Of a stretch of 64,000 bases of DNA, positions 10,134 through 17,651 are shown piece by piece. Made by a program: the position numbers and the translations under genes. The stretch lies in assembly GCA_045659025.1 (NCBI GenBank), contig JAZOWA010000007.1, forward strand, positions 1-64,000. The letters are read 5' to 3'. The DNA is from SIG455 sp045659025 (GTDB lineage: Bacteria > Bacillota > Clostridia > UMGS1810). The first letter of the stretch is position 1. Every line of letters starts with the position of its first letter. The notes beneath the pieces are model-generated. The model made no database searches and had not been told where the DNA came from. It saw only the letters and a program-made list of their open reading frames with translations.

Positions 10134-11152
10134 ATTCTGTATCCCTCCAGACACATTTTTGCCATATCGGTCACTTCTTTGCATTTCATCGTTTTAAGCT
10201 CAAATGAGCCGATTTCCTTCACTATCGTCACGGTCACCTCGTCACCGTCTGCCTTCTTGTCGTGGAATGTGGCTGAGGCGATTTTATCCCAGTCAAAGGT
10301 GGGGAGGTTGAAAAGGCTGCATTTTTTAAGCACCTCGACTACTCTGCCACGGATAGACTCATCACACATGGGGATAAGTCCCAATGCCACGCATTCGCCG
10401 TGGAAAAGGTCTGTCATATCCACACTGCTTTCAATACCGTGTCCTATGGTGTGGCCGAAGTTGAGAATCTTTCTGAGTCCTTTTTCTTTTTCGTCCTGCT
10501 CCACCACGTGTTTTTTGATGTTAAGGGAGCGGATGATGATATCGTCAATACTGCTTTCTATATCCCCGCTCTCAAATATATTGAAAAGCTCACTGTCGGA
10601 GGTGAGTGCCATCTTGATTGCTTCGGCAAGACCATTGGAGATCTGTCTGTCGGGCAAGGTGGAGAGAAGCTCGGGATCAATCAGCACCATCTTCGGCTGA
10701 TAGAAAGCACCCACGATGTTTTTAACCCCCTCAAAGTTCACCGCCGTCTTGCCACCGATAGAGGAATCTATCTGGGAAAGCAAGGTGGTGGGGATATTAT
10801 AAAAATCCACACCCCTCATATACGATGATGCGACAAACCCTGCAAGGTCACCTACCACACCACCGCCAATCGCCACAACGCAGTCAGCACGGGAGAAGTC
10901 TTCCTCCAGCATCTTTTTAAGCAAAGCGGAAAACATCTCAATGGATTTTGAGCCTTCGCCTTGCTCTATGGTATATATAACGGGGTGAGCGCATTGGTTG
11001 GCAAGTGTCTCGGCGTAGGATTTCGGCACACCCGAGTCGGTGACAATAAGCACTCGTCTTTTAAGATTCAGGTGCTCACCTGCTCTTTTGAGTATGCCTC
11101 TTTCTACTATGATATCGTAGCCGTTTTCCTTTAAGTCAATGTGTATGTTCAT
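10130..11152 (-). CDS. aroB: 3-dehydroquinate synthase
   Basis: Cyclises DAHP to 3-dehydroquinate with NAD and a divalent metal. The 340 residues have the hallmark G-G-G-V-V-G-D-L-A-G-F block near 100, P-T-T-L-L-S-Q-I-D-S-S-I-G-G-K-T with substrate-binding Lys, and the metal-ligand motif F-G-H-T-I-G-H near 245. It lies nine bases after pheA and overlaps aroC by four. Confidence 0.95.
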   Translation of the reverse strand: MNIHIDLKENGYDIIVERGILKRAGEHLNLKRRVLIVTDSGVPKSYAETLANQCAHPVIYTIEQGEGSKSIEMFSALLKKMLEEDFSRADCVVAIGGGVVGDLAGFVASSYMRGVDFYNIPTTLLSQIDSSIGGKTAVNFEGVKNIVGAFYQPKMVLIDPELLSTLPDRQISNGLAEAIKMALTSDSELFNIFESGDIESSIDDIIIRSLNIKKHVVEQDEKEKGLRKILNFGHTIGHGIESSVDMTDLFHGECVALGLIPMCDESIRGRVVEVLKKCSLFNLPTFDWDKIASATFHDKKADGDEVTVTIVKEIGSFELKTMKCKEVTDMAKMCLEGYRI

Positions 11153-11161
11153 TTCTGTCTC

Positions 11162-12250
11162 CTATATCTCACTATGGGGGGCAAAGGTGCCTGCCACTTT
11201 GAGTTTATCGCACACAGAGCTCAGCTCGGCAATCATCTGTCGTCCGTTCTCTGTGTCGGTGGTGCCGTCAATCTCAATATAGAAATAATACTGCCAGGAA
11301 TGTTTCTTAAGAGGACGGCTGCGAAGGGCCGTCATATTATATCCGTATTTACCGATAATACTTATGGCTCCTGCAAGAGAGCCCGCCTCGTTCTTAACCG
11401 TGAACATCATAACCGAGTTGGAAAGGGATGGGGATGTGGCGCCCACCTTGGAGAGCACCGCAAAACGGGTGGTGTTCTCTCCGCTTTTGTTGATATTTGC
11501 CTCAATCACCTTAAGTCCGTAAATCTCCGCCGTTTCTGCGCTGGCAATAGCGCCCAGGGACTTGTCCCCCGACTCTGCCACCGCCCTTGCTGCCACTGCG
11601 GTGTTGGAGGCCTCCTCGGTGTCCAGCATACGAAGGGCGATATAATCGTGGCACTGGGAAAGGGCCTGAGGGTGACTGGTCACCTTCTTAATATCCTCTA
11701 TCGTGGCATCGGGAAGACCGAGAAGATTCTGATGGATCTCCAGCTCGTAGATGCCGTTTATGTAAAGATTGCCCGAAAAGATGAGGTCTATTGTCTGTCC
11801 CACTTCACCTGCGTAGCTGTTCTCTATGGGAAGCACCGCCACGTCGCAGGTGCCATCTACCACCGCATCATAGGCGGATTTGAAATCCCGGCAGGACACC
11901 CTGTCGCTCTTTGGGAAGATTCTGCCTGCGGCAATATGGGCAAATGCACCCTCAACTCCGCTGTATGCCACCTTGAGTCCGGATTGCATACGGTATTGGT
12001 ATGATCTGGATATGGACATAAGATTCTTGATATAGTCAATGTAATAGCCTTTGAGCACATCGTCCTCAATAAGTGCGGAGTTCGCCTCAATTACCGCCTT
12101 CTCCCTCTCTTTGTCAAGAATGGGAAGGCCATACTCGGCTTTATGCTCAAACACCAGCTCCGCTGCCCGCATTCTCTCTACAAAAAGCGCAGCCATCTTT
12201 GAATCAACTTCGTTGATAATCTTCCTTGCCTTCTCTAATTTATCGGACAT
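11162..12250 (-). CDS. pheA: bifunctional chorismate mutase / prephenate dehydratase
   Basis: Converts chorismate through prephenate to phenylpyruvate, the phenylalanine branch. The first 80 or so residues are an AroQ-type helical chorismate mutase, followed by a prephenate dehydratase domain (V-A-Y-S-G-V-E-G-A-F, then V-L-P-I-E-N-S) and a C-terminal ACT domain; the usual E-S-R-P motif reads R-S-R-P. An ATG at 12259 touches the GGAAGG ribosome site, so the in-frame ATG at 12250, nine bases from it, is the better start (362 residues). It is the first enzyme gene of the operon and sits directly behind the attenuator. Confidence 0.92.
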   Translation of the reverse strand: MSDKLEKARKIINEVDSKMAALFVERMRAAELVFEHKAEYGLPILDKEREKAVIEANSALIEDDVLKGYYIDYIKNLMSISRSYQYRMQSGLKVAYSGVEGAFAHIAAGRIFPKSDRVSCRDFKSAYDAVVDGTCDVAVLPIENSYAGEVGQTIDLIFSGNLYINGIYELEIHQNLLGLPDATIEDIKKVTSHPQALSQCHDYIALRMLDTEEASNTAVAARAVAESGDKSLGAIASAETAEIYGLKVIEANINKSGENTTRFAVLSKVGATSPSLSNSVMMFTVKNEAGSLAGAISIIGKYGYNMTALRSRPLKKHSWQYYFYIEIDGTTDTENGRQMIAELSSVCDKLKVAGTFAPHSEI

Positions 12251-12267
12251 CTCATACATCCTTCCTG

Positions 12268-12311
12268 AAAAAATAAAACCTCACTTGTAAATGAGTTACC
12301 AGTGAGGTTTT
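12268..12311 (-). terminator. attenuator terminator of the aromatic operon
   Basis: On the minus strand AAAACCTCAC pairs perfectly with GTGAGGTTTT (12302-12311 with 12275-12284). The stem extends inward through TGGTAA/TTACAA with one mismatch and is followed by TATTTTTTC. It lies between the leader peptide and pheA, so it must be bypassed for the operon to be expressed. The 13-base segment 12294-12306, spanning part of its 5' arm, also pairs at 12 of 13 positions with 12356-12368 at the end of the leader peptide. The two structures exclude each other. Confidence 0.85.
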
Positions 12312-12356
12312 GCCTTTATATGGTGAATCTAAGTGATAAAAACTTGCTCCGCAATC

Positions 12357-12452
12357 TCACAGGTAACTTTTCATAGCAAAATAAGCATAGCCAAAATAAA
12401 AGACTACGCTGATGCTAAAGAAAAATACGCTTGATAAAAGAGCCATATTCAT
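12357..12452 (-). CDS. Phe/Tyr-rich leader peptide of the aromatic operon
   Basis: A 31-codon frame starts at ATG 12452, with AGAAGG about eight bases upstream, and ends at TGA 12357-12359. Ten of 31 residues are aromatic: F at 10-12, 18, 20 and 25; Y at 19, 22, 24 and 30. The peptide lies just downstream of a strong promoter and upstream of a transcription terminator. Its last codons and stop (AGT TAC CTG TGA G) form the 5' arm of an antiterminator. Inference: ribosome stalling at Phe or Tyr codons frees that arm and lets transcription continue, whereas a ribosome reaching the stop masks it and allows termination. It could instead be a small hydrophobic protein, but the RNA geometry argues for a leader. 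Confidence 0.8.
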   Translation of the reverse strand: MNMALLSSVFFFSISVVFYFGYAYFAMKSYL

Positions 12453-12496
12453 ACCAGATACCTTCTAAATTTCAAATAAAATTCAAATTTGCCCTT

Positions 12497-12525
12497 ATTC
12501 TATCACTTGTGGCCCAATCTGTCAA
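12497..12525 (-). promoter_or_regulatory. promoter of the aromatic operon
   Basis: TTGACA (12525-12520), a 17-base spacer, and TAGAAT (12502-12497). This places the transcription start about 40 bases before the leader peptide. Confidence 0.8.
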
Positions 12526-12562
12526 GGTGAATTTCAAAATAAACACCAAAAAGAAATATATA

Positions 12563-12591
12563 TTGTATTTATATAATGTGTATGGTATGAT
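12563..12591 (+). promoter_or_regulatory. probable promoter of the acyltransferase operon
   Basis: TTGTAT, 17 bases, TATGAT, with another TATAAT at 12572-12577 inside the spacer. It lies 56 bases before the SGNH gene start. The -35 is a weak match. Confidence 0.45.
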
Positions 12592-12646
12592 TCTATGTAT
12601 AAGAAACAGTATGAATTTTTCTTAATATACAAAAAGGAGATGCGCT

Positions 12647-13675
12647 ATGAAGAAGGTTTTGCAGTTTTTGGGCAAGGCAATAGCAGGCGGACTCATAGGA
12701 CTTGTGATATTGTCACTTTTTTCACTTGTTTACTATAATCCACCCCTGGCTCAGCCTCAGCCTGATAAAATTACCAATGAAAGGTTCCAGGCAGGACAGA
12801 TGTGGACTTTTATGTTAGAGGGTATCGGCTTTGGCCGTATCAATGAGGCGGGATACAACAGCTCATATTTTGCAGATGATAAAGATCCTGATCTGGTGGT
12901 TATAGGAAGTTCCCATATGGAGGCTCTTCAGGTGGGCCATAAGGCAAATGCCACATACCTGCTCAATGAAAAGCTCCATACGGATGAAAACGCTTCCAAC
13001 GATCTTAAGTGTATAAATATCGGTGTATCGGGACACTTCTTTGAAATATCCACAAGTAATTTTCAGAATATTGCAGATAAGTATCCTACTGCCAAGTATA
13101 TGATAATTGAGACAAGTAATACAAAGTATGATAATGCCTCTTTGGACAAGATGCTTGCAGAAGGGTATCACTCTGACCTCGCCGAGAGAGGTCTTCTGTA
13201 TAAAACTATGCAAAGAATCCCCTATGCCCGTCTTTTGTATAAGAAAATCAATGAGATCCCTAAAAAAAGAGGTGGGGGAGGTTCTGCTCCTGCTCCCGAG
13301 GATGATTTTGACGGATATGTAAAGGGAATGGAGAAGGTCTTTGAGAAGCTGACCTCTATCTGCGAGAAGAACGGCTCAAAGCTCATCATCCTCACCCACG
13401 ACAGATTTGATATCGGTAAAGACGGGGAGCTTATCCGTGAAGAAGATGAGCAATACCTTTCCCGCTTCTTCGCCATCTGCGAGAAGTATGGTGTAGAGGT
13501 TGTGGACGTAGCACCTGATTTCATGGCGGATTATAAAGAGAACAAGACTCTTTCCTATGGCTTCCGCAACACCAGACCCGGTGAAGGACACTTAAACGAA
13601 CGTGGTCACGCCATCATAGCAGACCGCCTCTATAAGAAACTCAATGAAATGGAGGGTGAGACAAATGGCATTTAA
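12647..13675 (+). CDS. membrane-anchored SGNH/GDSL-type hydrolase-like protein
   Basis: The 342-residue protein has one N-terminal membrane segment (residues about 8-30), then an extracytoplasmic domain. V-V-I-G-S-S-H-M-E near 87 resembles the SGNH block I, with Ser in the nucleophile position. A late H-L-N-E-R-G-H near 320 supplies the expected His and follows the layout of AlgX/DltD-like partners. It overlaps the next gene, an MBOAT acyltransferase. Such pairs O-acylate extracellular polymers: the MBOAT exports the acyl group and the SGNH protein transfers or removes it. The substrate here is not evident. A Gly/Pro-rich linker (about 205-218) divides the domain. RBS AAAGGAG precedes the ATG. 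Confidence 0.75.
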   Translation: MKKVLQFLGKAIAGGLIGLVILSLFSLVYYNPPLAQPQPDKITNERFQAGQMWTFMLEGIGFGRINEAGYNSSYFADDKDPDLVVIGSSHMEALQVGHKANATYLLNEKLHTDENASNDLKCINIGVSGHFFEISTSNFQNIADKYPTAKYMIIETSNTKYDNASLDKMLAEGYHSDLAERGLLYKTMQRIPYARLLYKKINEIPKKRGGGGSAPAPEDDFDGYVKGMEKVFEKLTSICEKNGSKLIILTHDRFDIGKDGELIREEDEQYLSRFFAICEKYGVEVVDVAPDFMADYKENKTLSYGFRNTRPGEGHLNERGHAIIADRLYKKLNEMEGETNGI

Positions 13676-15101
13676 CAGTGTGCTTTTCATATTCTTTTTT
13701 GCTGTGGTAGCATGCTCAATGCTCATCACAAACCTCAATTTCAAAGCAAGTAAAGAGAAGATCATCTCCGCAAGGAATATAATGCTCCTTATATTCAGCT
13801 ATATATTCTGCGGATGGGCGGATGTAAGATGCGCCCTTTTGCTCCTTGCCCTTACTATAGTCACATATTTTGCCACATACTACCTTGGTAAAACCGGCAA
13901 GAAGGTCTTTTTGTATATCGGTGTGATTGTACCCCTTGCCCTTCTTGGAGTGTTCAAATACTTTAACTTCTTTGTGGATTCCTTCGTGGCATTGATGGGT
14001 ATTAAAAACCCCGGCACCATAACCCTTATGCTTCCCCTGGGAATCTCCTTCTACACCTTCCAGGCGCTGAGCTATACCATTGACGTGGAGAGAGGCAAGA
14101 CTCAGGTGGAGAAAAGCTTTGTAAAGGTAGCTCTCTATATTGCCTTCTTCCCCAAGCTGGTGTCAGGCCCCGTTGCAAAGGCAAGGGACTTTATGTATCA
14201 GCTTGATGAGGACAGGAAGATTACCTGGAAATCCTGCGGTGAGGGTATATGGATATTCGTGTTCGGCCTTTTCAAAAAGATTGTAATAGCGGATAACATT
14301 GCTGTGTGTGTGAACACGGTGTTTGCTGCCCCCAATAACTTCCACGCCCTTTCGATCATTTGTGCCGTGGTGGGATATTCCATACAGATTTACTGTGACT
14401 TCTCGGGATATTCCGATATGGCAATCGGTTGTGCAAGGTTTCTGGGATACGATCTCAAGCGCAACTTCAATATGCCCTATATCTCAAAGAATATAACCAA
14501 CTTCTGGAAGAGATGGCACATCAGCCTTTCCGAGTGGCTTCAGGAATATCTCTATATCTCACTCGGCGGTAACAGAAAGGGTGCGGTAAGGACATATATC
14601 AACCTTTTCCTTACCATGCTTATCGGCGGACTCTGGCACGGCGCAGCCTGGACCTTTGTGGTATGGGGTGCACTTCACGGAGTTGCCCTTTGTGTGCATA
14701 AGGTATGGATGAAGCTCACGGGCCACGATAAAAAGCACGAGGGCACAATCCCGGGTAACATCCTGTCGGGATTTATCACCTTCGTGTTCGTGAGTATCTG
14801 CTGGGTATTCTTCCGTGCAGATTCCTTTACTATGGCATGGGATGTACTCTATGGTATCGCCACATGGCAGGACGGCATTATCTATATAAGCGACTGGGTG
14901 ATCTTCGGCCTTGCAGGCGTTGTGATATCAACCCTTATCGCATATATAAAATCAATCCGCAACAAAACCGCATTTGACGGATTCTACCCTGTGGCAAGTC
15001 TTGACACGGTGCCGGGTATTGCCGCATTGGTTGTGGCAATCGGTATCTGCCTCGGCCTTGCATATACAGGTGGCAGTCCCTTTATATACGCACAGTTTTA
15101 A
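13665..15101 (+). CDS. MBOAT family O-acyltransferase (AlgI/PatA-like)
   Basis: A polytopic membrane protein of 478 residues. N-F-W-K-R-W-H-I-S-L-S-E-W, a G-G-N-R-K-G loop, and G-G-L-W-H-G-A-A-W with the catalytic His mark it as an MBOAT of the alginate/peptidoglycan acetylation type. The start is ATG 13665, preceded by GGAGGGTGAGACAA and overlapping the SGNH gene by 11 bases; an in-frame ATG at 13644 is less likely. It probably moves an acetyl or similar group across the membrane to a cell-wall or exopolysaccharide acceptor, with the SGNH partner. Confidence 0.85.
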   Translation: MAFNSVLFIFFFAVVACSMLITNLNFKASKEKIISARNIMLLIFSYIFCGWADVRCALLLLALTIVTYFATYYLGKTGKKVFLYIGVIVPLALLGVFKYFNFFVDSFVALMGIKNPGTITLMLPLGISFYTFQALSYTIDVERGKTQVEKSFVKVALYIAFFPKLVSGPVAKARDFMYQLDEDRKITWKSCGEGIWIFVFGLFKKIVIADNIAVCVNTVFAAPNNFHALSIICAVVGYSIQIYCDFSGYSDMAIGCARFLGYDLKRNFNMPYISKNITNFWKRWHISLSEWLQEYLYISLGGNRKGAVRTYINLFLTMLIGGLWHGAAWTFVVWGALHGVALCVHKVWMKLTGHDKKHEGTIPGNILSGFITFVFVSICWVFFRADSFTMAWDVLYGIATWQDGIIYISDWVIFGLAGVVISTLIAYIKSIRNKTAFDGFYPVASLDTVPGIAALVVAIGICLGLAYTGGSPFIYAQF

Positions 15102-15128
15102 TTTATAACGCCAAAGGAGATGAGTGGT

Positions 15129-15941
15129 ATGTATGCCTTCTTTTTGGATATTGACGGCACAATATTGAATAACGGACAGATGTCCCAGGCGGTAGCCGAC
15201 GCAGTTGCAAAGGCGCAGTCTATGGGTCACAAGGTGTTCATCAACACTGCCCGTACATATCACGGCATTCCCCCCGTGGTGCGAAACTTCCCCTTTGACG
15301 GGTTTGTGGCATCATACAGCACGGTGGTTGTGACCGAGGGCGGAATGTTCCACCGCAAATCCTTTGATAACGACACCCTCTACGAGATGGCATCCTTCGC
15401 CTTTGAGAGAGGGTTGGATATGGATTTTCTCGGTGAGGATAAAATACTGTCTGTAAACCCGTCCCGCACCCCAAGAATCCCGATGACCTCTGCCGAGGAT
15501 ATTAAAGCGAAATACCACAGAGCAGAGATGAATAAGATTGGTGTTTTCGGGGTGCCCGAGGATGAGGTGGTAGATTTCTTTGCAAAGCGCAGTAAGGTGT
15601 ACCTCTTTCCCCACTTCTTTGAGTGTGTGCCCGAGGGTTACACCAAGGCGACGGGAGTGGAGATGCTCTGCGCTCACTACGGAATCCCCGTTGAGAACTC
15701 CGTGGCAATAGGTGACACGGTGCACGATTATGATATGATAGCACGGGCGGGCTTCGGTGTTGCTATGGGCAACGGTCAGGAAGAGCTTAAAGCCAAGGTG
15801 AAATACGTGACCGATACCCTTGCAAATGATGGTGTGGCATACGCTATTGAATGTATCATATCAGGTGAGGCAGACAAGCTTAAGAAAGACCGGGAAGGCG
15901 CCGAGTTTGATACGGCATACGCCATAGCGGAGCCGGTGTAA
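15129..15941 (+). CDS. HAD-superfamily (Cof-like, IIB) hydrolase, copy 1
   Basis: The 270 residues have the four HAD motifs: F-F-L-D-I-D-G-T-I at the N terminus with the nucleophile Asp, I-N-T-A-R, a T-K-A-T-G Lys, and V-A-I-G-D-T-V-H-D-Y-D-M. The cap is of the Cof/YbiV type, generally sugar- or nucleotide-phosphate phosphatases. ATG 15129 lies nine bases after GGAG; the ATG at 15120 abuts it. The next gene is a close paralogue, so this is a tandem duplication. The substrate cannot be read from the sequence. Confidence 0.85.
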   Translation: MYAFFLDIDGTILNNGQMSQAVADAVAKAQSMGHKVFINTARTYHGIPPVVRNFPFDGFVASYSTVVVTEGGMFHRKSFDNDTLYEMASFAFERGLDMDFLGEDKILSVNPSRTPRIPMTSAEDIKAKYHRAEMNKIGVFGVPEDEVVDFFAKRSKVYLFPHFFECVPEGYTKATGVEMLCAHYGIPVENSVAIGDTVHDYDMIARAGFGVAMGNGQEELKAKVKYVTDTLANDGVAYAIECIISGEADKLKKDREGAEFDTAYAIAEPV

Positions 15942-15958
15942 CTATAGAGGTGACAGAT

Positions 15959-16726
15959 ATGTACGCATTCTTTTTAGATATTGACGGTACCACCTTGCAT
16001 AACGGGCAGATGTCTCCTGCTGTGGCAGAGGCAATAGAGAGAGCGCAATCTATGGGCCACAGGGTGTTTATCAACACCGCCCGAGGATATCACGGCGCCC
16101 AGCCCCTTATCCGTAATTTTCCCTTTGACGGCATCTCCGCCGCCTATGGCACAATGGTATTTGCCAGGGGTGGTTGGCTGGATGTGGCCACCTTCAGCGA
16201 TGAGGCGGTATACGATATTGCAAAATACTGTTTTGACAATGGCCTTGAAGCGGACTTTCTGACTCCTAACCTGACATTGTCTGTAAACCCTACCCGCACA
16301 CCAAGGATAGCCCTTAAAAGTGCAGAGGATATCAAAGAGCGATACCCCTTGGCCAGATTCTCCAAAATCACCATAATGGGTGAGCCAAAGGCAGAGGTTG
16401 CCGGGTATATGGCAAAATGGTGCGAGGTATTCCGTCTGTCGTTCTGTCTTGACCTTGTACCCATCGGCTCCACCAAGGCCACGGGTATGAAGGCTCTGCT
16501 AGACCAATACGGTATAGATGAAGACCACACAGTAGCCATAGGAGATACCCATCGTGACCTTGATATGATAAGGTTTGCCCGATACGGTATAGGAATGGGT
16601 AACGGTGACAGTGTGCTTCTGGATGAGGTGGAATACGTCACCAAACCCGTATCCGAAGACGGTGTGGCCTATGCCATTGATTGCATCATATCAGGCGAGG
16701 CAGAGAAGATGAGAGTGAAAAGGTGA
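15959..16726 (+). CDS. HAD-superfamily (Cof-like, IIB) hydrolase, copy 2
   Basis: At 255 residues it is colinear with the preceding gene: M-Y-A-F-F-L-D-I-D-G-T-T, then I-N-T-A-R-G, S-V-N-P-T-R-T-P-R-I, S-T-K-A-T-G-M and V-A-I-G-D-T-H-R-D-L-D-M. All catalytic positions are intact, so both copies look active; they differ most in the cap, which usually sets substrate choice. The start is ATG 15959 behind GAGGTG, 17 bases after copy 1. Confidence 0.85.
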   Translation: MYAFFLDIDGTTLHNGQMSPAVAEAIERAQSMGHRVFINTARGYHGAQPLIRNFPFDGISAAYGTMVFARGGWLDVATFSDEAVYDIAKYCFDNGLEADFLTPNLTLSVNPTRTPRIALKSAEDIKERYPLARFSKITIMGEPKAEVAGYMAKWCEVFRLSFCLDLVPIGSTKATGMKALLDQYGIDEDHTVAIGDTHRDLDMIRFARYGIGMGNGDSVLLDEVEYVTKPVSEDGVAYAIDCIISGEAEKMRVKR

Positions 16727-16731
16727 CAGCC

Positions 16732-17583
16732 ATGAACACAAAAGCTCAGAAGATAAAAGAATTTCTGGTTATGACCGCAGGAGTTATCCTGCTTACGATA
16801 GGGGTATATTTCTTCAAAATTCCCAACGGCTTTTCCACGGGCGGTGTGAGCGGTATCGGTACGGTGCTTGGTAAGATTACGTCTATCACCCCTGCCACCT
16901 GGATAGCGGTTATAAACTTTGGTCTGCTTATATTGGGGTTTATTTTCCTCGGCAAAGGAACGGGCGTGAAGACTGTTTACTGTACTGTGCTCTTCTCGGC
17001 TCTTACCTGGGCGCTTGAAGAGATAATTCCCGTCACTGCGCCCTTAACGGGTGAACCTTTTATGGAACTTATATACGCTATGCTTCTTTCCTCAATCGGC
17101 TCGGCATTGCTCTTTTTTGTAGGAGCGTCCTCGGGCGGAACGGACATAGTGGCACTTATAATGAAAAAGTTCTCCCGATTGGATGTGGGAACAGCGCTTC
17201 TCTATACTGATTGTGTGGTTGCGGTGAGTGCTTTCTTCGTATTCGGTATAGAAACCGGTTTGTTCTCTCTGCTGGGCCTTTTTGCAAAGGCGTTCCTTGT
17301 TGACGGAGTAATAGAGCGTCTAAACACCTGCAAATACTTTGTGGTTATCACTACGGAGTGTGAGAAGGTGTCGGAATATATACTTGAAAGTCTCCACCAC
17401 GGTGCTACTATGCATGAGGCGGTGGGTGAGTTCACCGGAGAGAAGCGGTATATGCTTCACACCGTATGCAAAAACCACGAGGCATATCGTCTCCGCAAAC
17501 AGATTAAGGCAATCGACCCCCGTGCTTTTGTAATCATAACTACCAGCAGTGAGATTGTGGGCAGGGGCTTCAAATCAGAATAA
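16732..17583 (+). CDS. YitT family membrane protein (DUF161/DUF2179)
   Basis: A 283-residue protein with about five hydrophobic segments in residues 10-190. F-K-I-P-N-G-F-S-T-G-G-V-S-G-I near 25-40 and G-A-S-S-G-G-T-D-I near 130 are typical of YitT/DUF161 proteins. The soluble DUF2179 domain follows at about 195-283 (C-K-Y-F-V-V-I-T-T, then H-G-A-T, and I-D-P-R-A-F-V-I-I-T). The function of the family is not settled. The start at 16732 is five bases after the HAD gene with AGGTG upstream; it closes this operon ahead of a terminator. Confidence 0.85.
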   Translation: MNTKAQKIKEFLVMTAGVILLTIGVYFFKIPNGFSTGGVSGIGTVLGKITSITPATWIAVINFGLLILGFIFLGKGTGVKTVYCTVLFSALTWALEEIIPVTAPLTGEPFMELIYAMLLSSIGSALLFFVGASSGGTDIVALIMKKFSRLDVGTALLYTDCVVAVSAFFVFGIETGLFSLLGLFAKAFLVDGVIERLNTCKYFVVITTECEKVSEYILESLHHGATMHEAVGEFTGEKRYMLHTVCKNHEAYRLRKQIKAIDPRAFVIITTSSEIVGRGFKSE

Positions 17584-17601
17584 ACATATAAAGCATAAAA
17601 G

Positions 17602-17633
17602 AAAACTCCCGAAGTAATCTTCGGGAGTTTTTA
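17602..17633. terminator. bidirectional hairpin terminator
   Basis: AAAACTCCCGAAG and CTTCGGGAGTTTT pair around a short loop, with A and T tracts on either side. It lies between the convergent yitT-like gene and hydF. Confidence 0.85.
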
Positions 17634-17651
17634 ATTTGCATATAATCAAAT

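Noticed and set aside
12431..12625. 64-codon plus-strand frame across the aromatic operon promoter
   Set aside because: It has no ribosome site and its sequence is explained by the minus-strand promoter and leader peptide.
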